Source: Mycobacterium gallinarum
GTDB taxonomy: Bacteria > Actinomycetota > Actinomycetes > Mycobacteriales > Mycobacteriaceae
Assembly: GCF_010726765.1 (NCBI RefSeq)
Contig: NZ_AP022601.1
Location: forward strand, 5,394,001 to 5,458,000
Reading direction: 5' to 3'
DNA length: 64,000 nucleotides
This document shows, one piece after another, positions 44,424-53,069 of the stretch. The notes beneath the pieces are model-generated. The model saw nothing but the letters and a program-made list of their open reading frames with translations. It was not told where the DNA came from and ran no database searches. Positions within the stretch are counted from its first letter, which is position 1. Each line of letters begins with the position of its first letter. A program made the position numbers and the translations under genes.

Positions 44424-44442
44424 GTTACGTAACGGTGTTACG
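44424..44442. promoter_or_regulatory. Overlapping palindromes upstream of the echA3-tetR operon
   Basis: GTTACGTAAC (44424-44433) is a perfect 10-bp palindrome, and CGTAAC-GGT-GTTACG (44428-44442) overlaps it. They lie 38-56 bp upstream of the echA3-like start. The likely binder is the TetR protein at 43088-43678, the second gene of the operon. Confidence 0.7.
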
Positions 44443-44510
44443 AAAGCCAACCCCGAGTGGGGTAGTCGATTACGCACGACGTCCGACGGCCACCGTCGTA
44501 GGTTTGATTC

Positions 44511-44540
44511 AGCCCGGCAGCGTGGGGGCGGTGCCGGGCT
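44511..44540 (-). terminator. Stem-loop downstream of the VPF-repeat membrane protein gene
   Basis: AGCCCGGCA (44511-44519) and TGCCGGGCT (44532-44540) form a perfect 9-bp stem with a 12-base loop, 29 bp beyond the stop at 44569. It probably ends that leftward transcript. A GGTTTGATTC stretch just before it recalls a tRNA T arm, but no tRNA fold is present. Confidence 0.65.
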
Positions 44541-44568
44541 CCTAAAACTTCGACCGCACTGGCCCGCG

Positions 44569-45591
44569 CTAGCCGAGATCGCGCCGGTGCCTCGGCCGTC
44601 CGTTGATCAACTGGGTGTGCGCTTCATCGTCGTCATAGTTCGCGTCGTCATAGTTCGTGGTGTCGTTGTGGACGACGTCCTGGGGTACCGGCCCATTGAA
44701 CTGCGCTTCGCGTGGTGGCGTGATGAACGGCACCTCCTGCGGGCCGGTGCTGAACGGCACCTGACGCGGCGGCGGCGCGTTGAACGGGACGTCGCGCGGG
44801 GGCGCGGGGCGCGGCGGCTGCGGGGCCGGTTGTTCAGTGGGCGGTTTCACCTTGGCGGTCGTCAGGCGTTCGCGCATCTTGTCGGCCGCGGTGCGGACCC
44901 TGTTGATTTCGCTGCGCAGCACCTCTTCGCGACTCTCGCTGGCGGCGTAGTGGTAGTAGGTCAACAGGTTTCGCAGCAGCTCGAGCTTCTGCTTCTCCTG
45001 TCGCGCGAGATCATGCGTCGTCAGCAGCTCCAGGCGCTCGACGGGATGCAGTGTGGCCCAGTCCAATACGGCTGCGGACCGGAACTGACGGCCACTGCGC
45101 TTCGATCCCTTGGTCGTCGGCTGATCGGAGTAGATGACGGCACCGTCGAACCGCGACGCAATGGTTTCTCCGAGCTCGCGGCGGTCCAGCGCCGAATCCC
45201 ACACGATGCGAAATTCCTGCGACGGCGCCAGATACGGGATCTCCGCGGGCAGATTGAGCGGGACGATGTCGACGTAGCGGTCCTCGTAGACGTTCTCGTA
45301 CTTGCCGACGGTGGGAGGGTGGGCCCACTCGAATCGGATGCCGTACGCCGGTGTCTGACCGAAGTTCCTGACGACGAGTTCGACGAGGTGCCAGTCGTGG
45401 GCGGCGGGCTCCATGAACATCGCGACGTTCGGCTGCATGAGCTCTTCGGCGTGTGCTCGGGCCCGCTGGTATGCCCGCCACGCGTAGATCAGCGCCGCGA
45501 CGAGCACCATGACGGCCACCCAGGCGGCCAGTGCAATCCACCCGTGGGCCGATACGTCGGTCACGCTCAGCGCCCGGAGGTCGGTTTCCAC
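44569..45591 (-). CDS. Single-pass membrane protein with coiled coil and VPF-repeat tail
   Basis: A 340-residue protein: one membrane helix at about residues 15-40, a beta-rich domain (about 50-175; HLVELVVRNFGQTPAYGIRFEW), a charged coiled coil (about 195-245; LARQEKQKLELLRNLLTYYH) and a disordered tail. In the tail a short unit repeats four times (RDVPFN, RQVPFS, QEVPFI, REAQFN), then an Asp/Tyr/Asn-rich end. I do not recognise the family. The repeats look like a binding motif displayed in tandem. A terminator follows at 44511-44540. Confidence 0.75.
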   Translation of the reverse strand: METDLRALSVTDVSAHGWIALAAWVAVMVLVAALIYAWRAYQRARAHAEELMQPNVAMFMEPAAHDWHLVELVVRNFGQTPAYGIRFEWAHPPTVGKYENVYEDRYVDIVPLNLPAEIPYLAPSQEFRIVWDSALDRRELGETIASRFDGAVIYSDQPTTKGSKRSGRQFRSAAVLDWATLHPVERLELLTTHDLARQEKQKLELLRNLLTYYHYAASESREEVLRSEINRVRTAADKMRERLTTAKVKPPTEQPAPQPPRPAPPRDVPFNAPPPRQVPFSTGPQEVPFITPPREAQFNGPVPQDVVHNDTTNYDDANYDDDEAHTQLINGRPRHRRDLG

Positions 45592-45729
45592 GTCCCGGTG
45601 TATATCACGGTCGGCGGGCCGCTACCGCATCAGAGAAATTTGCATCAACGTCATTTGCTGGAAAATCCCAGGAAGGTGGGTAAGCAGAGACGGGAGTGCT
45701 TATAGAGGCTTGCGGCTACCTTGCCACAG

Positions 45730-46398
45730 CTATGGCAACGGAACCTGGATGCCGGGCCCGCCCGGCTCGCCGTGCAGCTCGACGAATTCGGGCACAGAGC
45801 CCGGCGGCACGTCGAACGCGATGGAGACGACGGTCGTCGCCCCCGGATCGAGTGTTGCGGCCGTGCCCCCGAGGTAGGCCGTCGCCTCGTCGGCCAACGG
45901 ATAGATGACGCCGCTGGCCTGGAGTTTCTGAAACGTGCCGACGAAGGACGCTGGCTCGGTGCCGACGTTCGCCACGGTCATGTGCACGACGATGAACACG
46001 CCGTCCGCGGTCTTCTCCAGCGGCGCGTCCGACATGACGACCTTCGGCCCGATCTCGACGCCGTCGACGGTGAACGACAGGGGACCGTCGGTGGCGCCCG
46101 CGGTCGGGCCGGGAATAGGTGGCGCGTTCGTCGTCGGCGCTGCGGCCGGCGTCTCGGATGGGTCGCTGCCCGGTGACGAAAGTTGTACGTCCGTATTGTC
46201 TTTGATCAGAAACCCGTAGATGGCTAGGCCGACGAGCACCACCAGCAGGGCCGCGCATGCGGCGCCGAATCGGAGGAGGAGGCTGCGGTTGCCGACCGGC
46301 GGTGTCGTCGCAGGGTCCACGGTGGGCGGGTTCGGGACGGCTTCGAGCCGCCGCGGCGTCTTCGGGGGGACGTCTGGTCCGGTCGGCGGGGTCGTCAT
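45730..46398 (-). CDS. DUF4352-type membrane-anchored or exported protein
   Basis: A 222-residue protein with a Pro-rich N-terminus, one membrane helix (about residues 42-65), a Ser/Thr/Pro linker and an Ig-like beta domain (about 110-220) with VFIVVHMTVANVGTEPASF, the pattern of the DUF4352/telomeric-repeat-factor-like domain of extracytoplasmic proteins. There is no lipobox. Function is unknown; such domains bind ligands or partners at the cell surface. Confidence 0.78.
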   Translation of the reverse strand: MTTPPTGPDVPPKTPRRLEAVPNPPTVDPATTPPVGNRSLLLRFGAACAALLVVLVGLAIYGFLIKDNTDVQLSSPGSDPSETPAAAPTTNAPPIPGPTAGATDGPLSFTVDGVEIGPKVVMSDAPLEKTADGVFIVVHMTVANVGTEPASFVGTFQKLQASGVIYPLADEATAYLGGTAATLDPGATTVVSIAFDVPPGSVPEFVELHGEPGGPGIQVPLP

Positions 46399-46445
46399 CG
46401 CGTCGGCCCCCTCCCGCGCACCGTAGGCGCTGAGGCGGAGAATAA

Positions 46446-46490
46446 CGCAGTTTCGGCGGTACCCGGCGAGTTTTGCTGACGCAAACTGCG
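46446..46490 (-). terminator. Stem-loop downstream of the metallo-beta-lactamase gene
   Basis: CGCAGTTT (46446-46453) and AAACTGCG (46483-46490) are exact inverted copies with 29 bases between, 13 bp beyond the stop of the gene at 46504. It probably ends that leftward transcript. No U-tract is seen. Confidence 0.6.
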
Positions 46491-46503
46491 ACGTCAGACG
46501 GGG

Positions 46504-47214
46504 TTAACCGCCCATCAACATGCGCCACTGGTCCAGGTTGCTAGCCCGGTAAACATAGTTCGTGCGCTTGACCTCCGACAGTGCCGCGCTGGGCTCCTGC
46601 GAATACCAGTGGCCAGGAAAGACTGTCGGATCGCCAGAAAGCTGCGCCAGCGCCTGCAGACTGCGGAACATCTCGTCGACGTCGCCGCCCGGGAAGTCGG
46701 TGCGCCCGCAACCTTCCAGGAACAGTGTGTCGCCCGCGACGAGTCGGCCGTCGAGCAGGAAGCACTGGCTGCCGGGGGTGTGGCCGGGAGTGTGCAGAAG
46801 CTCGATGTCGATGTCTCCGACCTTGACCACGTCGCCGTGCTGATGGTCCGTCAGTTCGCTGCGGGCGATGCCCGTGACACGTGAAACCCATTCAGCTTCA
46901 ACACTATTGACGTGGACGGGTACGCTGACCCGCTCAAGCAGCTCGGCAAGGCCCTTCAGTTCAAAGCCCATCATCGAGCCGCCGACGTGGTCGGGGTGGT
47001 GGTGGCTGACCAGCACGCCGGACAGGTGCATGCCGTCGGTCTCCAGCGCATCGACCAGATCACCGGCGGCATACGCCGGATCGACGACGACGCAGTCGCC
47101 GGTTTCGCGGTCGCCGATCAGATAGGCGAAGTTGCGCATCTGCTCGGCGATCATGTCGCCGGCGGCGAAATCCCTGCCGGACAGCAGCTGACGGAAGTAC
47201 AGGCGGTCGGTCAT
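46504..47214 (-). CDS. Metallo-beta-lactamase-fold hydrolase (glyoxalase II-like)
   Basis: A 236-residue hydrolase with the full metal-binding set: SHHHPDHVGG (near residue 70), HTPGHTPGSQCF (near 142), LVAGDTLFLEGCGRTDFPGG (near 160) and FPGHWYSQEPSAALSEVKRTN (near 200). This matches the Rv0634c-type glyoxalase II-like protein that lies next to the hadABC region in M. tuberculosis. It would cleave a thioester such as a lactoyl or mycothiol adduct; the true substrate is not known. The start is ATG 47214. The NYN-domain gene ends 13 bp upstream on the same strand, so the two are probably cotranscribed. Confidence 0.85.
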   Translation of the reverse strand: MTDRLYFRQLLSGRDFAAGDMIAEQMRNFAYLIGDRETGDCVVVDPAYAAGDLVDALETDGMHLSGVLVSHHHPDHVGGSMMGFELKGLAELLERVSVPVHVNSVEAEWVSRVTGIARSELTDHQHGDVVKVGDIDIELLHTPGHTPGSQCFLLDGRLVAGDTLFLEGCGRTDFPGGDVDEMFRSLQALAQLSGDPTVFPGHWYSQEPSAALSEVKRTNYVYRASNLDQWRMLMGG

Positions 47215-47227
47215 GCCGTAAGACTAT

Positions 47228-48088
47228 TCAGTCGTTGGAACGCAGCCGCACCATGCGGGTGGTGCTGCTCTCGTCGAGCTCGGCCACCTCGGCGCGTGAG
47301 CGCAGGAAATCGCTGAAGGAGCGGAATCCCAGCGACTTCTCCGAGAACGACGGGTCCATCCGCTTCATCTGCGCCTTGACCGCGGAGTTGTGCAGCCACT
47401 CGGCGTCGTCCTTTTCGTGACCGATCCGCAGCGCCCGTTCGAGTAGCGCGGTCGCGGCGGCCTGCGGATCGGGTGCGTCTGGCTCGGTCTCACCTTCGGC
47501 TGCCTTCTTGCGCGGCTTCTTCTTGGGCGGCTCGGTCACCGGCACGCCCGGCAGCGCGTCGTAGGTGACGAACTCATCGCAGGCGGCTGTCAGCGACTTG
47601 CTGATCGAACCGGTGATCCCGATGCCGACGACGTAGCGGCCCAGTCGCTTGCAGCGTTGGGCCAGCGGGATGTAGTCGGAGTCCCCGGCCACGATGACGA
47701 CGTGGGTGAGGTCGGGCAGCCGGAACATGTCCTCGACCGCGTCGACCGCCAGCCGGATGTCGGCGCCGTTCTTGGCGTAGGCGGCGGCGGGGAACAGCTG
47801 AACCAGGTCGACGGCGCGGCCGACGAGCTGGCCCTGGTATTCGGCGTTGACGTCGGCCGACCAGTCCGCGTAGGCGCGCGTCAACACCAGGGTGCCGAAC
47901 GAGGACGCGAAGTCGATGATCGCGCTGACGTCGACGGTCGCCTCGGTGAGCCGGCCGGGTTTGGTGTGAAATCCGGCGGCCTTGTCCTTCTGGAACGAGT
48001 TGCGACCGTGAATCTGGTCGTATCGGGAGATGATGATGTTGTCGAAATCGAGATAGACGGCCACGCGCGGGGCGCCGGGTTCGGTCAC
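47228..48088 (-). CDS. NYN-domain ribonuclease-like protein with LOTUS-like C-terminus
   Basis: A 286-residue protein. Residues 5-165 form a NYN (PIN-like) domain with the acidic positions expected of a metal-dependent nuclease: AVYLDFDNIIISRYD at the start, LVLTRAYADWSADVNAEYQ near 68, NGADIRLAVDAVEDMF near 107 and VIVAGDSDYIPLAQRCKRLG near 130. A Lys/Pro-rich linker follows. The C-terminal 75 residues (SEKSLGFRSFSDFLRSR) look like an OST-HTH/LOTUS RNA-binding domain. An RNA-processing role is inferred. It lies 89 bp from, and divergent to, the tRNA-Thr gene. Confidence 0.82.
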   Translation of the reverse strand: MTEPGAPRVAVYLDFDNIIISRYDQIHGRNSFQKDKAAGFHTKPGRLTEATVDVSAIIDFASSFGTLVLTRAYADWSADVNAEYQGQLVGRAVDLVQLFPAAAYAKNGADIRLAVDAVEDMFRLPDLTHVVIVAGDSDYIPLAQRCKRLGRYVVGIGITGSISKSLTAACDEFVTYDALPGVPVTEPPKKKPRKKAAEGETEPDAPDPQAAATALLERALRIGHEKDDAEWLHNSAVKAQMKRMDPSFSEKSLGFRSFSDFLRSRAEVAELDESSTTRMVRLRSND

Positions 48089-48176
48089 TTGTCCGTCCTA
48101 TCACCACCAGCGGTTTGGCGTGGCAAACGGGTTGAATGTACCCTCTTTAAGGCCCACGACGAGACTGTCGGGGCAG

Positions 48177-48249
48177 GCCCCCTTAGCTCAGTCGGTAGAG
48201 CGTTTCCATGGTAAGGAAAAGGTCAACGGTTCGATTCCGTTAGGGGGCT
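48177..48249 (+). tRNA. thrT: tRNA-Thr (anticodon GGT)
   Basis: A complete cloverleaf of 73 bases: acceptor GCCCCCT paired with AGGGGGC, D arm TAGCTCAGTCGGTAGAGC, anticodon stem TTTCC/GGAAA with loop ATGGTAA (anticodon GGT), and a T arm with TTCGATT. CCA is not encoded. Position ahead of tRNA-Met and rpmG matches the mycobacterial thrT-metT-rpmG order. Confidence 0.95.
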
Positions 48250-48285
48250 CGGTGGACGGACCGGTTCGCCGGACCGGACTATCGG

Positions 48286-48359
48286 GGCGGTGTAGCTCAG
48301 CTGGTTAGAGCGCACGACTCATAATCGTGAGGTCGGGGGATCGAGTCCCCCCACCGCTA
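48286..48359 (+). tRNA. metT: tRNA-Met (anticodon CAT, elongator)
   Basis: A complete cloverleaf of 74 bases: acceptor GGCGGTG paired with CACCGCT (one G-T), anticodon stem CACGA/TCGTG with loop CTCATAA, T arm with ATCGAGT. The anticodon stem lacks the three G-C pairs of the initiator, so this is the elongator tRNA. Confidence 0.95.
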
Positions 48360-48394
48360 CAAGACGTTAGATCCGTAAGACGAAGGACAGAAAA

Positions 48395-48562
48395 GTGGCC
48401 TCCAGTACTGACGTACGGCCCAAGATCACCTTGGCGTGCGAGGTGTGCAAGCACCGTAACTACATCACGAAGAAGAACCGTCGCAACGATCCCGACCGGC
48501 TCGAGATCAAGAAGTTCTGCCCGAACTGCGGCAAGCACCAGGCGCACAAGGAATCGCGCTAA
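48395..48562 (+). CDS. rpmG: 50S ribosomal protein L33, zinc-binding form
   Basis: A 55-residue L33 starting at GTG 48395 ([20 protein letters not shown]). Two CxxC pairs (CEVC and CPNC) show that this is the zinc-containing form. The spacing from tRNA-Met (35 bp) and the following hadA gene is as in other mycobacteria, where it is rpmG2. GGACAG lies upstream as a modest ribosome site. Confidence 0.96.
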   Translation: MASSTDVRPKITLACEVCKHRNYITKKNRRNDPDRLEIKKFCPNCGKHQAHKESR

Positions 48563-48616
48563 GGCGCTCCAATCCGTGGGCGATTGCCCGCGGTTGACGG
48601 ATAGGTTCACCTCCAC

Positions 48617-49096
48617 GTGGCGCTGTCAGAGCAGATCGTCGGGATGCACTACCGCTATCCCGACCACTACGTCGTCGGGCGAGAGAAGCTGCGCGAGTAC
48701 GCCGTCGCAGTGAAGAACGACCATCCCGCGCACCACGATGAAGACGTCGCCGCGCAGCTCGGCCACTCCGCGATTCCGGCGCCGTTGACGTTCATCTCGG
48801 TGTTCGGCTACATGGCGCAGTCGGCGTTCTTCGAAAGCGCCAATATCGGCATCACCGACATGAAGATCGTGCAGGTCGACCAGACGTTGAAGTTCCGCAA
48901 GCCGATTCATGCCGGGGACACGCTCTTTTGCGACGTCTACGTGGACTCTGTCCGGCAGGCGCACGGTACCGACATCATCGTGACAAAGAACGTCGTCACC
49001 GACGACGAAGGCGAAATCGTCCAGGAGTCGTACACGACCCTGGCGGGGCGAACCGGGGAAGAAGGAGAAGAGGGTTTCAGCGATGGCATTGCGTGA
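48617..49096 (+). CDS. hadA: (3R)-hydroxyacyl-ACP dehydratase subunit HadA
   Basis: A 159-residue hot-dog-fold subunit with a GTG start. It pairs with HadB to form the FAS-II dehydratase for shorter mycolate precursors. It lacks the hydratase-2 catalytic motif and supplies the substrate tunnel. VVGREKLREYAVAVKNDHPAHHDEDVAA at about residue 19 is typical. It overlaps hadB by 14 bp, and a Glu/Gly-rich tail (GEEGEEGF) follows the fold. Confidence 0.96.
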   Translation: MALSEQIVGMHYRYPDHYVVGREKLREYAVAVKNDHPAHHDEDVAAQLGHSAIPAPLTFISVFGYMAQSAFFESANIGITDMKIVQVDQTLKFRKPIHAGDTLFCDVYVDSVRQAHGTDIIVTKNVVTDDEGEIVQESYTTLAGRTGEEGEEGFSDGIA

Positions 49097-49511
49097 GTTC
49101 GATTCGGTGAAGGTGGGCGACCAGCTTCCCGAAAAGACGATCCCCCTGACCCGGGGCGACCTGGTGAATTACGCCGGAGTGTCCGGCGACCTGAACCCGA
49201 TCCACTGGGACGACGAGATCGCCAAGCAGGTCGGTCTGGACACCGCGATCGCGCACGGCATGCTCACCATGGGACTGGGCGGCGGATACGTCACCTCCTG
49301 GGTTGGCGACCCCGCGGCGGTCACCGAATACAACGTGCGTTTCACCGCGGTGGTGCCGGTTCCCAACGACGGCGTCGGCGCTGAAATCGTGTTCAATGGA
49401 AGAGTGAAATCTGTTGAGCCCGAAACGAAGTCGGTAACAATTGCGTTAACCGCCACGGCTGGCGGCAAGAAGATCTTCGGTCGCGCCGTCGCCACCGCGA
49501 AGCTGGCATGA
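49083..49511 (+). CDS. hadB: (3R)-hydroxyacyl-ACP dehydratase subunit HadB (catalytic)
   Basis: A 142-residue hot-dog-fold protein carrying the catalytic hydratase motif YAGVSGDLNPIHWDDEIAKQVGLDTAIAHGMLTMG (Asp and His, near residues 36-45). It forms HadAB and HadBC heterodimers that dehydrate beta-hydroxyacyl-ACP in mycolic acid elongation. The start overlaps hadA, and hadC follows after 3 bp, so the three are translated together. Confidence 0.96.
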   Translation: MALREFDSVKVGDQLPEKTIPLTRGDLVNYAGVSGDLNPIHWDDEIAKQVGLDTAIAHGMLTMGLGGGYVTSWVGDPAAVTEYNVRFTAVVPVPNDGVGAEIVFNGRVKSVEPETKSVTIALTATAGGKKIFGRAVATAKLA

Positions 49512-49514
49512 CCG

Positions 49515-50042
49515 ATGGCCCTTAAGACAGACATCCGGGGGATGGTCTGGAAGTACCCCGACACTTTCGTGGTGGGCCGCGAGCAGGTCCGCCAGTACGC
49601 CAAAGCCGTGAAGTCGGCCGCACCGGCCACCGTCGACGAAACCGCGGCCGCGGAGCTCGGGCATGACGCCCTCATCGCGCCGCTCACGTTCGCGTCGATC
49701 TTCGCCGTGATGATCCAGAACCACTTCTTCCAGCACGTGGATGTCGGCCTGGAGACCATGCAGATCGTCCAGGTCGACCAGAAGTTCCACTTCCACCGGC
49801 CGATCAAGGTCGGTGACGCGCTGACCGGGACCATGTACATCGAGACGGTCGACGAACGGTTCGGTGCCGACATCGTCACCACTCGCAACGTCTGCACCGA
49901 TCCCGACGGCACCGTGGTGATGGAGGCCTACACCACCTTGATGGGCCATGAGGGCGACAACTCGATCTCGGCGAAATGGGACCCCGAAACCGGCCAGGTT
50001 GTGCGCACCGCCGTCAGCGCGAACGGTCACGTCGCGGATTAG
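49515..50042 (+). CDS. hadC: (3R)-hydroxyacyl-ACP dehydratase subunit HadC
   Basis: A 175-residue paralogue of HadA (FVVGREQVRQYAKAVKSAAP; MQIVQVDQKFHFHRPIKVGDAL) that pairs with HadB for longer-chain intermediates. It also lacks the catalytic motif. It ends the had operon; a nested hairpin at 50058-50100 follows. Confidence 0.96.
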   Translation: MALKTDIRGMVWKYPDTFVVGREQVRQYAKAVKSAAPATVDETAAAELGHDALIAPLTFASIFAVMIQNHFFQHVDVGLETMQIVQVDQKFHFHRPIKVGDALTGTMYIETVDERFGADIVTTRNVCTDPDGTVVMEAYTTLMGHEGDNSISAKWDPETGQVVRTAVSANGHVAD

Positions 50043-50057
50043 TAACTGACGTGGGTG

Positions 50058-50100
50058 GCGCGCTACACTCGCTACTCGGGGTTTCCCCAGTCCAGCGCGC
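50058..50100 (+). terminator. Nested hairpin between hadC and tRNA-Trp
   Basis: GCGCGCT (50058-50064) pairs with AGCGCGC (50094-50100), and inside it GGGG-TTT-CCCC (50078-50088) forms a second stem. It begins 16 bp after the hadC stop. It probably ends the had transcript or attenuates read-through into the tRNA-Trp-secE unit. Confidence 0.55.
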
Positions 50101-50194
50101 TGTCCGTCGGTTTCAGATCGACCGAACGGGGAGCGCGCGGTTTGTGTGAGCCCCGGAAACCGGCGATATCGCAGCGCCAGCGGTGTCAAGGTAA

Positions 50195-50267
<73 letters not shown>

Positions 50268-50345
50268 CTCAACTGAATACTCGACACGGCGTGGACACTG
50301 GAAGGTGTCCACACAACTAGACGACCAGAACAAGGAAGGCATGCG

Positions 50346-50768
50346 GTGAGCGACGAGCGTGATCGTGACGGCTCCGCAGGGTCCGACGACACCGGCGGTA
50401 GCGGCGCGGTCGTAACCCGGCCTACTCGGCCCAGCGGCAAGCGGTCGCGCCGCGTAGCCAGCGGCGAGAACGTCAGCAGCGCCGTCGACCTGGAGACCGG
50501 CACCGAGGCGTCGCCGACCAAGAACGGCTCGGGCACGGCGAAGAAGACGGCCAAGAAGCGCGGCGACGGCTCCTCGAGCAACCCGTTCGCCTATGTCTGG
50601 AACTACCTGAAGCAGGTCGTCGCCGAGCTGCGCAAGGTCATCTGGCCGAACCGCAAGCAGATGGTCAGCTACACCATCGTGGTGCTGGTCTTCCTGGCGT
50701 TCATGGTGGCGCTGATCGGCGGAGTCGATCTGGGCGTCGGCAAGGTCGTCATGTGGGTGTTCGGCTGA
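50346..50768 (+). CDS. secE: Preprotein translocase subunit SecE
   Basis: A 140-residue protein with a GTG start after AAGGAAGG. A long disordered N-terminal part (about 80 residues, Gly/Ser/Thr then Lys-rich), typical of actinobacterial SecE, precedes the conserved region YLKQVVAELRKVIWPNRKQMVSYT and one membrane helix (about 115-138). It stabilises SecY in the export channel. nusG follows after 26 bp. Confidence 0.96.
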   Translation: MSDERDRDGSAGSDDTGGSGAVVTRPTRPSGKRSRRVASGENVSSAVDLETGTEASPTKNGSGTAKKTAKKRGDGSSSNPFAYVWNYLKQVVAELRKVIWPNRKQMVSYTIVVLVFLAFMVALIGGVDLGVGKVVMWVFG

Positions 50769-50791
50769 CGTGGAAGTACTGAGAGGACTGA

Positions 50792-51625
<834 letters not shown>

Positions 51626-51658
51626 AGACAAGTAAGAAAGAAAAGGAACCGAACACTC

Positions 51659-52087
51659 ATGGCCCCGAAGAAGAAGGTCGTCGGGCTGATCAAGCTGCAG
51701 ATCCAGGCCGGGCAGGCCAACCCCGCCCCGCCAGTGGGTCCGGCGCTCGGCCAGCACGGCGTCAACATCATGGAGTTCTGCAAGGCGTACAACGCCGCGA
51801 CCGAGAACCAGCGCGGCAACGTCATCCCCGTGGAGATCACCGTCTACGAGGACCGCAGCTTCACGTTCGCGCTGAAGACCCCGCCCGCCGCCAAGCTGCT
51901 GCTGAAGGCCGCAGGCGTGCAGAAGGGTTCCGGCACCCCGCACACCACCAAGGTCGCCAAGGTGACCTGGGATCAGGTGCGCGAGATCGCCGAGACCAAG
52001 AAGGAAGACCTGAACGCCAACGACATCGACGCGGCGTCCAAGATCATCGCGGGCACCGCCCGGTCGATGGGGATCACGGTCGAATAG
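51659..52087 (+). CDS. rplK: 50S ribosomal protein L11
   Basis: A 142-residue L11 of normal length starting [20 protein letters not shown], with the conserved [22 protein letters not shown] and a C-terminal RNA-binding domain ([34 protein letters not shown]). It binds the GTPase-associated centre of 23S rRNA. GAAAAGGAA precedes the ATG. Confidence 0.98.
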   Translation: MAPKKKVVGLIKLQIQAGQANPAPPVGPALGQHGVNIMEFCKAYNAATENQRGNVIPVEITVYEDRSFTFALKTPPAAKLLLKAAGVQKGSGTPHTTKVAKVTWDQVREIAETKKEDLNANDIDAASKIIAGTARSMGITVE

Positions 52088-52186
52088 TTCGGCAGATCCC
52101 GTGGGAGAGCCAGCTTCGGCTCGGCGATGAGCGCTCGCGCGAAGAGCGGTCATCACAGACCACAACTCATCAATTAGGAGATAGCA

Positions 52187-52894
52187 ATGAGCAAGAACAG
52201 CAAGGCATATCGCGAAGCCGCGGAGAAGATCGACAAGGACAACCTGTACTCCCCGCTGGAGGCCGTGCGCCTCGCCAAGGAGACGTCGTCGAAGAAGCAG
52301 GACGCAACCGTCGAGGTGGCGATCCGGCTGGGTGTCGATCCGCGCAAGGCCGACCAGATGGTGCGCGGCACCGTCAACCTGCCCAACGGCACCGGTAAGA
52401 CCGCCCGTGTCGTGGTGTTCGCCGTGGGCGACAAGGCCGAGGCGGCGCTGGCTGCAGGCGCCGACGAGGTGGGCAGCGACGACCTGATCGAGAAGATCCA
52501 GGGTGGCTTCCTGGACTTCGACGCCGCGATCGCGACGCCGGACCAGATGGCCAAGGTCGGCAAGATCGCCCGCGTGCTGGGTCCGCGCGGCCTGATGCCG
52601 AACCCCAAGACCGGCACCGTGACTCCCGATGTCGCCAAGGCGGTTTCGGATATCAAGGGCGGCAAGATCAATTTCCGTGTCGACAAGCAGGCCAACCTGC
52701 ACTTCGTGATCGGCAAGGCATCGTTCGACGAGACGAAGCTCGCCGAGAACTACGGTGCCGCGCTCGACGAGGTGCTGCGCGCCAAGCCGTCGTCGTCGAA
52801 GGGTCGTTACCTGAAGAAGGTCGTCGTGTCCACGACGACCGGTCCCGGCATCCCTGTGGACCCAGCGGTCACGCGCAACTTCACCGAGGCTTAA
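52187..52894 (+). CDS. rplA: 50S ribosomal protein L1
   Basis: A 235-residue L1 of normal length ([55 protein letters not shown]). It forms the L1 stalk at the ribosomal E site and in many bacteria represses its own operon. AGGAGA precedes the ATG. A hairpin terminator follows 6 bp after the stop. Confidence 0.98.
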   Translation: MSKNSKAYREAAEKIDKDNLYSPLEAVRLAKETSSKKQDATVEVAIRLGVDPRKADQMVRGTVNLPNGTGKTARVVVFAVGDKAEAALAAGADEVGSDDLIEKIQGGFLDFDAAIATPDQMAKVGKIARVLGPRGLMPNPKTGTVTPDVAKAVSDIKGGKINFRVDKQANLHFVIGKASFDETKLAENYGAALDEVLRAKPSSSKGRYLKKVVVSTTTGPGIPVDPAVTRNFTEA

Positions 52895-52900
52895 GTCTTC

Positions 52901-52915
52901 GGCCGGCTACCGGCC
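52901..52915 (+). terminator. Terminator hairpin after rplA
   Basis: GGCCGG-CTA-CCGGCC forms a perfect 6-bp GC stem with a 3-base loop, starting 6 bp after the rplA stop. It has no U-tract. It separates the conserved ribosomal unit from the inserted genes that follow. Confidence 0.65.
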
Positions 52916-53069
52916 GTCTGCCATAACGCGGCCGTCTCCGTGGCGGCGTCGAGCCGAGTAACGGGGTCGGTGACGCATTGCTCGGGCATGTAGATGTTTG
53001 CCAGAAGAAATCTTCGCGAAGTTTGCTGTTTCGCGGTGGCTAGTCGCCTGATTATGTGATTGTTGACAG

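Noticed and set aside
44480..44545. tRNA-like sequence (GGTTTGATTC next to a GC stem)
   Set aside because: No acceptor, D or anticodon arms can be built; the stem is better read as a terminator.
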